A DNA stretch of 64,000 nucleotides from Turritopsis dohrnii (GCA_027922465.2 BQMF02000207.1:372001-436000), one strand, 5' to 3'; counted from the stretch's first letter, positions 11,444-22,509 are shown. Notes: generated from the letters alone by a model not told the origin. Translations and numbers: made by a program.

Positions 11444-11709
11444 TGTATTAAACCATAGGTGTATCAACAATGAAATTTCTGTTTGTACAATATATTTCGG
11501 ACATATGTGTCCATCATCAGGTATCTAAAAACATACAAGAAAAACAGTAAAACTGTTTAGCAAACAGTTTTACTGTTTTTCTTGTATGTTTTTAGATACC
11601 TGATGATGGACACATATGTCCGAAATATATTGTACAAACAGAAATTTCATTGTTGATACACCTATGGTTTAATACAACTGATATTGATCACAATGTTTTT
11701 ACCAAATAA
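11444..11709. mobile_element. Small insertion: 115-bp perfect inverted repeat with 13-bp target duplication
   Basis: Left arm 11444-11558 and right arm 11562-11676 are exact reverse complements around a 3-base loop (agc). A 33-base unique tail follows. The whole is flanked by identical 13-mers gtttaaaaaaagc at 11431-11443 and 11710-11722, which reads as a target-site duplication of a retroelement-style insertion. Each arm carries a hammerhead-like core of the kind known in Penelope-like elements. It is probably a pair of Penelope terminal (pLTR) segments or a retrozyme-like element inserted head to head. Confidence 0.75.
11584..11641 (+). ncRNA. Hammerhead ribozyme-like sequence (plus-strand copy)
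   Basis: Core CTGATGA (11600-11606), helix II GGACA/TGTCC (11608-11621), then GAAA (11622-11625). A minimal helix III follows (TATATT, 11626-11631), placing the predicted cleavage after 11631. Helix I can form from TAC (11597-11599) with GTA (11632-11634) plus TGTTT with AAACA further out. This is the type I minimal form reported in Penelope-like elements. One extra base lies between CTGATGA and helix II, so activity is uncertain. The mirror copy lies on the minus strand with its core at 11514-11520. Confidence 0.6.
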
Positions 11710-12162
11710 GTTTAAAAAAAGCGTTTATCAAATGCGTATATTTTTACCGGAAATGGCTGTACCGAAAACGATACAGTTCACAAAGGCAAATTTAAATGAA
11801 AACTGAAAATATGAGTAGCGTAATGAAAAATGACGAACTCAGATAACAAAGCTGACGACATTTTAGCAATATCATCCTACTCGTTATTTGAAGATGATGG
11901 TGAACCTATGATGAAAAAAAATGTACTTGGGTTCGTGATATATTCAAAGGAAGAAAGGAAAACGGTCAATACCCTTTGCCAAGAAATGAGAAATGTCGAC
12001 AAGGAGAACTTCTTTAGGTACTTTTTTACTCACGATATCTGATTTTTATTCTAAGCGCACGTGTTCGAGTATGAAAACAATAGATTTCCATTTAAAATTC
12101 AAAAGGAATATGCGGCAAGTCTTTGAAGTCTTTGGGAAGAATCATCCTGGGGCAATTTTCCA

Positions 12163-12163
<1 letters not shown>

Positions 12164-12195
<32 letters not shown>
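12164..12195 (+). repeat. Homopolymer run of 32 G
   Basis: Thirty-two consecutive G, unusual in an AT-rich sequence. It could form G-quadruplex structures. Its length is the kind of feature that assemblies often get wrong. Confidence 0.9.
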
Positions 12196-12196
<1 letters not shown>

Positions 12197-12199
12197 TTG

Positions 12200-13521
12200 T
12201 CCTAGAACCTTTGGTATGGGGTAGTTTGTCATATACATGTGATCATGATATAATGTCGATATTTTGAATAGTGCGTGGGTTATCAACATTGTAATGGTGC
12301 AATATTTCAAATTTTTCTATTCTATTTTTTTGTTGTCGCGTCAAAAGGAACTTATGTCTGCTAAAATAGCTGTTCTTCTACGCAATTCAATAGCAACTAG
12401 TGAGTTATTAGTGTAGATAAGGTGATGGAGAGTGTTAGAAAGATTTTTCTTTGCATTTGTTTCATAAATTAATTCAGACATCAGAAGAACTGTGTTCAAA
12501 ACAGGGATGATGGTGTTCTGTCTAACAAGTTAAAAATGACTATTTTAAAAACTGATTTCGGCAAAACTTATTAGGAAGCGTTCAACTTCCGGGTAAAAAT
12601 TGATGAGAATTCTGAAAAAGACCTCAAGGAGCTGATTGGAGTTATCAATTAATGTCATTTTTTTCAATGGTTCAATGACAAGAAAAATAGCCTACTAGCA
12701 TCTTTTGTCGGAAAGGTTCTATGGTCGTCTCCGACTTTCCACTCAATAAAATGAAAATTTCTAGTGAGAATTATTCCTAGTAATCGATTTAAAAGCCATT
12801 CTAGAGATTCTGGAAACCAAAATTTATTTCGTCACCCAACCATGGTGGGCAACATTTTTAGGCAAATTATTATTTGCTTTTAAATTCAAATTAAATTCGA
12901 GTGAAAATTAATAACTATCATTAAATCATACGACGATAGTCTTTCTGTAGTTTGCATTGCTAATGTTAGTGTTTATAGTAACAGTTTCTTTTGATAGATT
13001 TTATACTATTTAGTATCACATTTAACCATTTAATGGTATATTGATTTTTAAGAATTATTTGTTTGTGTTTTGTATACATCTGGAATAAATTGTTGTTAGG
13101 ATGTTGATTACTTCTCAGTGAACTTTACAAGAACGCAGTATAACGTTTTCAGGCTTTTGTTCTTTAATATTTTAGCTGGAACGTTAAAACATGGTTAAAA
13201 TGTTATGACGGTTTGACGGTATTAGAGACCCCTGAAAACCCCCCTTTAAAATAAAAGAATAGAATTTTTTGTTTCAAAGTCTCTTTTATTAAAACAACAA
13301 CACAACAGCACAAGTAACAAACTGCCTGACGAAAACAAAAACAAACAAAAACAAAAACAAAACATTCGAAACAGTACTAATAGGACCTTAGATATCAACA
13401 TGAAATTTTGAAAAGATGCAACACTAGCATAGCTACAGCACATTTTTAAAAAAAATAGCTACATTAGGTTGTTACACTAGGTTGCAGTAGGTTATCCGCT
13501 TTGTCTAATAATTTGAATGAC
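12200..13521. other. Gene-free stretch
   Basis: No gene recognised. Around 13336-13362 there is an aaaac low-complexity tract, which gives a spurious Phe/Leu/Cys-rich frame on the minus strand. Confidence 0.4.
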
Positions 13522-13524
13522 TTA

Positions 13525-15568
13525 AGGCCGTTTTCCATTCGGAGTAATTTTGCTCGAGGGCAGGATTTTTATTTGAGCATGCGCAGAAGCAAATCTGTCT
13601 TGTACTCGCGGATTTATTTTGTGCTCTCCCAGCAGGCACCCAACGTTATACTAACGTTAGTGTTACGTTATTTTTTACGTTGTGGTAACGTTAGTGGTTG
13701 GTTAGAATGGAAGTCTTTTTTTAATTAGTATAACGTTAAATACTTACGTTAGTATAACGTTAGATACTTACGTTAGTATAACGTTAAATACTTACGTTAG
13801 TATAACGTTAAATACTTACGTTAGCATAACGTTAGAAAGTCACATCAGGACAACGTTAAATTTCGTTAACAACATCAAAATGTTATAACATTGTAATGAC
13901 TTCTGAAGTCATTATAAACAAATCCCGGTGTCCATCCCAACAAAGTAAGACAAATGACGAAAACAGCGAATAGTCATAGAAGTTGATATTTACCTTTAAT
14001 TGACAAGAAAAGTGCATTTTTATGTCAATATTTACGCATGCCTAATAGAAGAAAAAGAAACAAATATAAGTGAAGGTGTTAAACGAATGCTTGTGGTTAC
14101 GGCAAATTGCAATAAATGAAAATCAATAGAAATTTATGCTAGAACAGATATCTATTTTCCAGCTGACTAATGTCCATAGAACAGACATTTTGTGCTTTCA
14201 TATGTTAACAAAGCAAAACACTCTGGTGATACAACAAAATTAATCAGAAACCTTGAGTAAAACATTTCTATTAAAAATAATCAAGTAGCAGGCCCTAATA
14301 CTCTAGCTATCATCTATAAGTCATGTAGTACAGATCTTGCCAGCAAAACCAAGATTAAATAATCAAACTGATTTCTCGTTTTAAGGCTAGACTAGCGCGA
14401 AGTATATAATAGATATATAATAGACATATTACCATGTGTAAAATGGAGAGGAAATACTAGGTTAGCACGGTAAAAGCGAGTTTTTTCAAGAGATACACTT
14501 CTTAATTGAAAAGGCGAAAATGTGTAGCAAGTGCGAATCAAAATTCATATCATCCTCAAGGACTTACTTATGATAGCCCTTACTAACGTAAGTATTTAAC
14601 GTTATACTAATTAAAAAAAGACTTCCATTCTAACCAACCACTAACGTTACCACAACGTAAAAAATATCGTAACACTAACGTTAGTATAACGTAAATTAAC
14701 GAAATTTAACGTTATACTAACGTAAGTATCTAACGTTATACTAACGTAAGTATCTAACGTTATACTAACGTAAGTATCTAACGTTATACTAATTAAAAAA
14801 AGACTTCCATTCTAACCAACCACTAACGTTACCACAACGTAAAAACTAACGTAACACTAACGTTAATACAACGTAAATTAACGAAATTTAACGTTGTCCT
14901 GATGTAACTTTCTAACGTTGTACTAACGTAAGTAGTTAACGTTGGAATAACGTTGGTTTTACGTTGGTAACGTTAAACCTATAACCAACGTTAGACTAAC
15001 GTTAGATAAACGTTGGGTGCCTGCTGGGCTAGAACTGCAAAAAAAAGTTCAACAATGTTGAACTTTTTTTTCTGGCCGCGCGGATCAATTTTGCACCGGC
15101 CAATCAAAATCGGTAAAAATCAAAGAAAACAACGAGGAGGAACATGGGGAGAGACTCAAAATACCTATTTTCAAGGTGGCAACGTTTGAAGAACGATATA
15201 TTTTATCAAAAAGAAAGACTGGTGATTTTAACTATTATGGAAGCCAGATATGGGAATACGAAGGATTCATTAGAAAACACATAAAAAAAATTTTGAGCAA
15301 CAAACATTTGAAGATCCTTGACTAGGATATTGAAAAGTTCCTTTTCTGGCCGTTCCATAAAAATGCGACCCATCCACATAGCTTTAGTTTTTTCTTTAAC
15401 AGTTTTCTGCGTCGAAGAAGAATAAAAATTACAAGTTTATGCCTTACAGGCACGTATCTTTTTAAAATTTTTTCTTTGTTTTTAGAACTGAAAATTAAAA
15501 ACCGTGAGCATTTTTCCGGGTGGATTTTTCCGCCCTCGGGCAAAAATACTCCGCATGGAAAACGGCCT
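13525..15568. mobile_element. 2.0-kb DNA element with TTA target duplication (Harbinger-type)
   Basis: The terminal inverted repeat of about 48 bp starts AGGCCGTTTTCCATTCGGAG on the left, and the complement of the right end reads AGGCCGTTTTCCATGCGGAG. They stay similar through a GAGGGC motif. TTA flanks both sides (13522-13524 and 15569-15571). A TTA duplication with such termini is typical of PIF/Harbinger superfamily elements. No transposase is present, so it is non-autonomous. Most of its length is a second element (13628-15028) nested inside. Confidence 0.75.
13628..15028. mobile_element. Element P: CCCAGCAGGCAC-ended element with AACGTT palindrome arrays
   Basis: Begins CCCAGCAGGCACCCAACGTT and ends with its complement. 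Flanked by CT on both sides (13626-13627, 15029-15030), a 2-bp duplication. Both subterminal regions (about 13650-13860 and 14585-15010) are built of short units around AACGTTA and TAACGTTA, and a longer inverted block (gacttccattctaaccaacc near 14622 and 14802, complement near 13694) is repeated. The middle (13905-14570) is ordinary AT-rich sequence without a gene. Superfamily not determined. Confidence 0.75.
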
Positions 15569-15571
15569 TTA

Positions 15572-16840
15572 GACTTTATACTTAGATACCAATTAAACAA
15601 CTAAAACGCACAAAAAGGTTTTCAATACGGAACACTTATAGTTTTTCAATTACAAAAAATTATAAAAAACGGTCATTTTTAAAGCAACATTACTACTAAC
15701 GTCAAAGCTTGATTGCTTATAAAAGAACGTGTACAGTAGGAAGCTAAAATGTGGAGTTCGTGTCGGGGAAAGAAAAAGACAGCAATTGAAATTATATGAT
15801 TGACTGGTAATTTTAGCGAGTGTGTGTCACAATTTATTTTGGACAGTGATACATTTTGTCGCATTTTACGGTCAAAATTTTCTTAATCGTGGTCAATTCT
15901 TCGTTGGGCCATGGGTTTTTCACGATTATATTATAGTAGCATGAGCCGTGACGTCAGTTTTTTAATGGTCACGATGATTTTCTGCTTCCAATTCCCAAAT
16001 TGAAATTTTCGTCATGGGGTTCACACACGGGAAAGGCCAATTTGACACATCCCTTTTCGAATTAAACTCGGTAAAAAGTTTTACCCGGGTTACTGTTATT
16101 ATGATATTAGTAACGAAATATTCAGCGATCGATTAAAATCGAACATCATTCGAGTGTATGATCTACAGTTGCGTATAAAATTAAAATATTTTTAAACTTA
16201 CACGTTCCAGGGGATTTTGATGACAAACTATAAGTCTTTATATGAATAACGTTATAACGTTAAAAAGAAGAAAAGAAGTAACAACAAAAATTGACGTCTT
16301 TTTCAACTGACGAAAAGTAACGCTATTAACGAAAGAATAAGCTTATATAACTACCTTATCACACGAAATTAGGTAGTCGTAGATACCGCTCATAACTGTG
16401 GCATGGTAAGGTTTTGAACTGTGCGAGTGACTCGTTATGTTTGTATTTTTATATATGTTTTATTCCGTTAAAAACCTGTGCCATAAAAAATATAAAAACC
16501 TGTCGCTTTTTTTTGAAAAATATCACAAAATAACGAGGGATTATGCTATGCTACACATACATTAATTATTGGGCGGTTACATTACGCGGGGCACAAATTT
16601 AATTACAAATTTAATTATAAGGTATAGACGTTTTATGGTTTGCTTTCAAAATCCCTTAAAGTGCTCATATAAACAAATTGTATTTATAAACAACAACAAC
16701 AACAACAATAACAGGAGAAATAAACAAAGATTTAAAAACAATGATGTTTTCCCCGCATCTCTTTGAAATGATTTCTCATCTCATCGGTTACGAGAAGTAT
16801 TTACTTGTTTTGAAAACATTCTACGTACTTCTTTCCTCAG
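15572..16840. other. Gene-free stretch
   Basis: No gene or element recognised. A CAA microsatellite of about six units lies at 16690-16709. Confidence 0.4.
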
Positions 16841-17608
16841 TTAATATTGTGTCACTAGCAACAGCATCGGGTTCAGCACGAGGTAGACACTCCATGACAG
16901 TTTTACCAATAACGACGTTTCCTTCTTGTTCATGTATCCATGCGCAAATGCACTTATGCTTATTACGTTCACAATGAGCATCGTCAAGTAGCCATAATTT
17001 AGCATATCTGTAACTGTTTTCTTGGCTTTTGTTCGTAGGTCAAGTGTCTCCTCTTTCCTACCAAATATTTTATTGCCGGATCTTATCATTTCGTTATGTC
17101 TTCTTACGATGGCATAAGTTCGAATACCAAGACAAACAGTACACATGGAATACAAACACGTCAGTAAAACTATTGTTACATGGTTGGCAATTTTTCGTGT
17201 TTGGAAAAAGTTCACAATCACGATTGAAGCAGGCAACAATAGAAGCAACAAGCTCAACATTAATCTTCTTCTTGTGACCAAGTAGAAATATTTTAATGGG
17301 TATGCTATTTTGATGTATCGCTTAATTAACAGAATTAGTGTCAAAAACATAGACACTATTAATGACACTATTATCGGCTTTTTAATTGGACAGGTTTCCG
17401 TGACGGAAAGACAGTCAACATCATCCATAAATAATATGATGCCAATGCAGCTGCCGACTATATCCACTGAACAAAGCATAGCAACCACAAACATCCTTTT
17501 CGTGTGCAAGCTTCGTTTTAAACATATCAAAAGAATGATAAAGGTATCAAGGCTTATTGATAATGAAAGGAAAACAACACAAAAACGTGGTTTGTTGTTC
17601 ATGTTCAT
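16841..17608 (-). CDS. Single-exon class A-like GPCR, truncated C terminus
   Basis: The 255-residue product shows seven hydrophobic spans. Landmarks: a KRY triplet with downstream YPLKY after TM3 in the place of DRY, a basic third intracellular loop with KAKK before TM6, and NPMLLLVTQY at the very end in place of NPxxY. The stop comes immediately after this motif, so helix 8 and the cytoplasmic tail are missing. The N terminus is only about 7 residues long, without a glycosylation site before TM1. It would be a plasma-membrane receptor. Ligand is unknown. The DRY and NPxxY deviations and the truncation leave open that it is a decaying paralogue. The ATG is at 17606-17608. Confidence 0.7.
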   Translation of the reverse strand: MNMNNKPRFCVVFLSLSISLDTFIILLICLKRSLHTKRMFVVAMLCSVDIVGSCIGIILFMDDVDCLSVTETCPIKKPIIVSLIVSMFLTLILLIKRYIKIAYPLKYFYLVTRRRLMLSLLLLLLPASIVIVNFFQTRKIANHVTIVLLTCLYSMCTVCLGIRTYAIVRRHNEMIRSGNKIFGRKEETLDLRTKAKKTVTDMLNYGYLTMLIVNVISISAFAHGYMNKKETSLLVKLSWSVYLVLNPMLLLVTQY

Positions 17609-17852
17609 AACCAGCCGTAATATTTTTTACTCTTTTACTTTTATACAAGGACTTTTGGAATGTGTTTAGATTGCAAATGTCACTTTTGAAGAATTCATCG
17701 ATTGACAGTCAAGTATTGAAACGACAAAAAACCCCTCATTTTTAATGGCCCTTGATTCAAAATCAAAAAAAAAGAAAACAAATTCAAAAATTGAAAAGAC
17801 ATGTGGTTTGATGTAATAGCGAATAAACACTATGAAAATGAGAACTACCTTC

Positions 17853-18160
17853 AGTACCTTTGAGTGCGACCACTGCGATCCGTGTTCAAGTCCAGTCACG
17901 TCGTATCTCAATACACCACTCCGATGTACTTTAAAAGCAACGTATCAGCCCGTTAAAAGCCATCGACTGACTACACACAGGCCTTTGTGCAAGTTACAGC
18001 AATGCTATACGTATCTCTGGTGGTAAGTCAACTAGCAGTTGCAAGTCGGCGGGCGGAAAAACAATTGTTTTTCCGCCCGCCGACTTGAACCATTACGGAT
18101 GGAAGCCCAAGGACTAAAAACACCCGTTACTTCCTAACTGACTTACTTACTTACTTACCT
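17853..18160 (+). mobile_element. tRNA-derived SINE, copy 1 (5'-truncated, contains a perfect palindrome)
   Basis: Collinear with the copies at 23602 and 55865. It starts inside the tRNA-like head (agtacctttgagtgcgac), keeps a degenerate B box (gttcaagtcc), the shared body (ccatcgactgactacac, agcaatgctatacgtatctc) and a CTTA-repeat tail. A 46-bp perfect palindrome (18042-18087) replaces the single gcggaagaacca region of the other copies. Confidence 0.8.
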
Positions 18161-18185
18161 GAACACTGAAGCAAGTGTAGTAAAA

Positions 18186-18350
18186 AGTGGTGGTTCTAGA
18201 GGTCAGTCGCAACTTGTGTAGGAAAGTGCTAGCAACCTTAAAAGCATAAAAAAAAACGTTCAAATAATCCCATTGATAATATCAATTGATTTCGCAAATT
18301 ATGTGAATGGGCTTCACCTCATGTTGCGACTACCCTCTAGATCCACTGCT
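18186..18350. mobile_element. 165-bp MITE, hAT-like ends
   Basis: Left end agtggtggttctagaggtca and the complement of the right end agcagtggatctagagggta form imperfect inverted repeats of about 28 bp, extending to gtcgcaac. The CAGTGG-like end suggests hAT, but no clear 8-bp duplication was found. Confidence 0.5.
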
Positions 18351-18609
18351 GTAAGCATATTTAGCATAGCTTGAAGCCAAACATGTTTTTTTTCTCATTG
18401 AATTACTGTTTCTCTTTTTTCTTCTTTTCTGTTTCTTTTTGTTCTTACAAGACAAGTGAGAATAAGAGTTCATTACCTATTGTTTGTATTGCAAATAAAC
18501 TGACTTTAAATAACTTTTAGGCTGTTTGAAATGTTTATCAATCATCAGTAGAATACATAAAAGGATGTCAAAAACTTGATCTGTCTGTGACGGTTTGAGG
18601 GAAATTATA

Positions 18610-18712
18610 AAAAGTGATATTACTGATAAATCAAACAGTAATTTATCAGAAATTTATCAGTAATAATCAGTATAACGAATTACTGATAAATCGAACGAAT
18701 TACTGATTAAAT
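18610..18712 (+). repeat. Short array of ATTACTGATAAATC-like units
   Basis: Four to five overlapping direct and inverted copies of attactgataaatc lie immediately left of the Harbinger remnant, where its left inverted repeat would be expected. It may be another small element or a rearranged end. Confidence 0.4.
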
Positions 18713-18832
18713 CTCCACTTCCACGACAGTTGTGCTACGGTTGCGCGACAAATGTGTTGTTTTTTCGGCCCTGCAACTGTTTTGCCGGCTCATGTTCTGC
18801 GTTTTGCACAAAAGTCAACTTTAGAAGAAAAA

Positions 18833-19625
18833 TGTCAACAAGATCGTGAAGCATTCATGACCAACGTACGAAAGTATCCGGTGTTATATGAGAAATTTAG
18901 TGTTGATTTTAAGCATGTTCAAATGAAGAAAAATGCATGGGATAGTATTGGTAAAATATTTGGAATGACGCCGCAAGAGTGCGAAACAAAATGTAAAAAC
19001 ATCCGAAGTGCCTACGAACGGTACATGAAAAAGAGAATGGTGACACCCTATTGCCTATTTCGAGTGGCTTAATGTTTACATGGAACATGCAAAAACGTCC
19101 ATCAACTTGCAAAGTATGTCCATTAAAGATCACCAGACTGCGTCATCATTGCATGATTTGGATGATTTGGATTTTTCAACAGCAAATAATTTTCCTCAAC
19201 ATCAACAGGTGCATCTGAATAGGGATAATACTGTTGAAACAGATTTAGTAGATAGAGTTTTAAATACATGTGATAATGGCCTAGCTTCTGGAATGGGGAA
19301 TGGTGTGACTGATGCTGATGTTTCGAGTAATTCTGAACAAGAGCGACAACAGAAAAAGTCTCGAAAAAGTCAAGCTGCGAAAAGGCGACGTAGTGAGGAA
19401 GAATTGTGTGAATTAGAAAATTCTGTTACCTCTGTTATAATGAGAAAAATTTCAGATGTATTGGACAAAGGTAACAACGAAAAAGGTGATGATGATGATG
19501 TCGTGCTATTCTGTAACTCTGTTGTACTAAATGTAGGAGGAGATTGAATCCACAAACGTATGCAGATACAAAAATTCATATTCAGCAATTTTTAATTGGA
19601 TTAGAGTTACCAAACATATAATGCA
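18833..19625 (+). pseudogene. MADF (Myb/SANT-like) protein of Harbinger 1
   Basis: The frame from about 18833 encodes REAFMTNVRKYPVLYEK, KKNAWDSIGKIFGM and an ECETKCKNIRSAYERYMKK segment, a MADF DNA-binding domain. The frame then shifts near 19060, and the second part (to 19547) holds an acidic linker, a KKSRKSQAAKRRR basic stretch and a C-terminal helix ENSVTSVIMRKISDVL. A further shift leads into NPQTYADTKIHIQQFL at about 19553-19595. In this family the protein partners the transposase and brings it to DNA or into the nucleus. At least two frameshifts, and probably one at the N terminus, make it non-functional. Confidence 0.7.
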
Positions 19626-20007
19626 GGTATATGCAAAACTCTTGACTTCGTTTATAGCTACATAAAGATAACTTGAAAGTTATGCTATCATTATCAGTGT
19701 TATTTATGTTTCAAAAATATAGTTAGCTACTGTAGCTAGTTTTACATTTATATGTTTTAATATTTGTTTTATATTTGTTTTGAAGTTTTCAGCATAAAGC
19801 CACCATAAATTTATTCACCTTCAGCAATTTAAAAAGTATGAATACTTTCTATTTAATACTACAATGCCAGCTTTATTGAAAAACAATATATACATTTTAC
19901 ATAACAACAATCAAACAAAGTATACTGTTTGTTGTGAGGAAATGAAATATTGAGGTTATTCTATTATGTTCACATTTGTATGGATAACAAGTTTATATTG
20001 GCACCAT

Positions 20008-21018
20008 CCCAGCAGGCACAAAGACGTCGTAAAGACGTCGTAAAGACGTCTTTTCAAGACGTCCCTAAGACGTCGCAAAATGGTCGCGAAGTGGGAATCT
20101 CAAAAGACGTCCCAATTACATCTTCATTGAGACGTCTCGATGACATCCCAACGACATCGTAACGACGTCGCAGGATTATGAAATTTACTCTTTGAAAAAC
20201 GGTAATAGGCCACAGGCGGACCCGAACCGGGAACCTCTGGTGTGCCAGCCGAACTCGTAACCGTTATGCCACCGCTGCTTGTTGTCAAGACGTTTAAAAA
20301 CATTTACAATAAATCATTCTTTACAGACTGATTGCTTTTGAAAGTTTATAATTGTTTCGAAGATCGTTATTCAATCCGCATAAAGACGTCCCAAAAACGT
20401 CGTAAAAGGATCCCAATTGCGACGTCTCGTTTCAGACGTCCCTACGACGTCCCAAAATGATCTTAAGTTTATAATTGTTTCGAAGGTCGTTATTCAATCC
20501 GCATAAAGACGTCCCAAAAACGTCGTAAAAGGATCCCAATTGCGACGTCCCGTTTCAAACGTCCCAACGACGTCGCAAAATGATCTTAAATTTATAATTG
20601 TTTCGAAGGTCGTTATTCAATCCGCATAAAGACGTCCCAAAAACGTCGTAAAAGGATCCCAATTGCGACGTCTCGTTTCAAACGTCCCAACGACGTCGCA
20701 AAATGATCTTAAATTTATAATTGTTTCGAAGGTCGTTATTCAATCCGCATAAAGACGTCCCAAAAACGTCGTAAAAGGATCTCAATTGCGACGTCCCGTT
20801 TCAGACGTCCCTACGACGTCCCAAATGATCTTAAGTTTATAATTGTTTCGAAGGTCGTTATTCAATCCGTATAAAGACGTCCTAAAAACGTCGTAAAAGG
20901 ATCCCAATTGCGACGTCCCGTTTCAGACGTCCCTACGACGTCGCAAAATGATCTGGAAAGCAAACGACCATTTTACGATTAAAATGAGACGTCTCAAAGA
21001 CGTCTTGTGCCCGCTGGG
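20008..21018. mobile_element. Element Q: CCCAGCAGGCAC-ended element with GACGTC-rich 123-bp tandem repeats
   Basis: Ends CCCAGCAGGCACAAAGACGTC and the complement of TGTGCCCGCTGGG, flanked by AT on both sides (20006-20007, 21019-21020). Inside, a 123-bp unit starting aagtttataattgtttcgaa repeats five times with starts at 20342, 20465, 20588, 20711 and 20833. Units are full of GACGTC or ACGTC. A tRNA-like segment lies at 20205-20283. No protein is encoded. Confidence 0.8.
20205..20283 (-). other. tRNA-like segment with Pol III A and B boxes inside element Q
   Basis: On the minus strand an A-box-like TGGCATAACGG (20261-20271) is followed at tRNA-like spacing by a B-box-like GGTTCGGGTC (20219-20228). 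The same segment recurs in element R at 44072. A complete cloverleaf is not evident, so it is a tRNA relic or SINE head, not a working tRNA gene. Confidence 0.6.
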
Positions 21019-21114
21019 ATTGTGTTTTATTGTAAAGTGTATATTCTTCTCCCAACAGGATTATGACCGCAGGATTATGATGTGACATAATCCACCTGCC
21101 ATGGTAAAGCACCT

Positions 21115-22166
21115 TCTGTACTATTGAAATATGATGTTAATTTTTGTCGAACAATATTTGCATCTGTCGTATAGCGGTTACTTCGAGAACTTGGTAGGCT
21201 TTGTAATGCATCTCCACGTTCATCAGTACGCCAATCACCTGGTATTATTTCTCCAGAATCAGATTCACAGTCTACAAATCATGTTGGTAGATAATTAGCT
21301 CCATCAGTCAAGCGAAGATAATTATGTAAACAGCCTAAATAATTCTCTCCACTTTTTCAGGTTTTGCTTTGATCGCATGTCTAAAAATACGCCACTTTAC
21401 TGCAAGTATACCAAAGGAGTTTTCGATTGTCCTTCTGGCTCGAGATAATCTGTAGTTATAATTTCTTTCCTCCAATGAAAGGTTTTTCCCGGAATACGGT
21501 TTCATCAACCAGGACTTATATATGAGCAAATATATCGTCTCGAATAAGAACCGGAGGCAACTCTATACCGTCTACGACGTCTGCACTATGGAGGTGTGAA
21601 GACTTGCTCATTGAAGGCTCTTCCCATTTTACTCTCATTAAAAATTGATGCATCGTTATCTCGACCATATCCTCCCACATCCACCATAGTAAAGCAATAT
21701 CGTGCATCACAAACTGCTAAGAGGACCATGCTATGAAACTTCTTATAATTGTAATATGCAGAACCAGAATTGGCAGGAGCTTCAATGCACACATGTTTCC
21801 CATCAATAGCACCGATGCAATTTGGGAAATCCCATTCTGTTTCAAATCCATCAGCTAAGTTTTCCCATTCTTTACAAGGATTAGGTGCTTTCATGTAAAT
21901 GGGTTGTAGTACATTCCATAAAGCCTGTGTTGTTTCAGAAACTATTTTGCACACTATTGCTCGCCCCATTCTGAACTAGAACGATTGGGTCTCTTGTGAT
22001 TCACTGTTGCTAGGTATCGCAGTGTAACTAGAAGTCTTTCTGCTGGTGAAATGGGCTCCCTAGTCGGGCAAAATTTCTTCTTGATTTGAGGAGCGACCAG
22101 TGATAGCAAGTGCTCAAACCTGTTGGGTGACATTCGCAGATATCGATAAAAAAAACTAACAATCAT
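21115..22166 (-). pseudogene. PIF/Harbinger DDE transposase of transposon 1
   Basis: Read from 22166 leftward: YRYLRMSPNRFEHLLSLV, PAERLLVTLRYLAT, then in another frame GAIDGKHV (first catalytic Asp), MVDVGGYGRDNDASIF (second Asp), and after further shifts NYNYRLSRARRTIENSFGIL (catalytic Glu). A C-terminal tail (GDWRTDERGD) lies near 21200-21240. All three catalytic acids survive, but the coding is broken into at least four frames with a stop near 21267. The intron acceptor expected before the YLRMSP motif reads atcg instead of atag. The enzyme would cut and paste the element, but this copy is dead. Confidence 0.8.
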
Positions 22167-22509
22167 GTATTCTGAGTTCAGCTACTAAAGTGTGGTATGC
22201 TCCTGCTACTCAACGACTTTTAAAATTCGGCGAACCCAGAAAGAGTGCTTTCTCTTTTTCTGAATTTTTCTTCTACGTTTTAAAACGGTTAATAACGTTG
22301 CACAAAGAGACAGCTGACAAGTTAACAACAAGCGCTTGTCCATTTTGAAATAATATTTTGAATTTCCCGCCAATCATTTGTAAAAAAACCACGCGACATC
22401 GTGCAATGGAAACAAGGCTGTCGTGCAACAAAAAGAAGTGCGACATATCGCACAACATTTGTTGCGCGACGATCGCACGATAATTTTTTTTATTGGAAAC
22501 CAAGCTTTA

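Larger units (their letters stand above)
11090..12017 (+). pseudogene. PIF/Harbinger transposon fragment with transposase exon 1
   Basis: Bases 11137-11270 match the leader of the Harbinger at 18.7 kb (shared gacaaatgtgttg, gcaactgttttgc, gctcatgttctgcgtttt and tcaactttagaagaaaaatg). The coding remnant is 11830-12017, ending LCQEMRNVDKENFFR. It is the start of a Harbinger transposase, cut at ag|gta, a good splice donor at 12017. The phase fits the acceptor seen before YLRMSP in the second Harbinger (34320). Catalytic exons are absent here. The fragment is interrupted by the inverted hammerhead insertion at 11444-11709. No MADF remnant was found. Confidence 0.55.
18713..22506. mobile_element. 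PIF/Harbinger transposon 1, decayed, left end lost
   Basis: It carries a MADF-type DNA-binding gene on plus and a DDE transposase on minus, the usual two-gene Harbinger layout. The right end reads GGAAACCAAGCT followed by TTA (22507-22509), and its complement AGCTTGGTTTCC matches the termini of the elements at 46404 and 33890. No matching left inverted repeat was found, so the left end is truncated. Element Q (20008-21018) is nested between the two genes. Confidence 0.75.

Noticed and set aside
10943..11528. Overlapping plus and minus frames of 137-183 codons
   Set aside because: They run through the Harbinger leader and the inverted hammerhead repeat and contain no recognisable domain.
13246..13443. 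Minus-strand Cys/Phe/Leu-rich 65-codon frame
   Set aside because: It translates an aaaac-type low-complexity tract. No membrane-protein family features.
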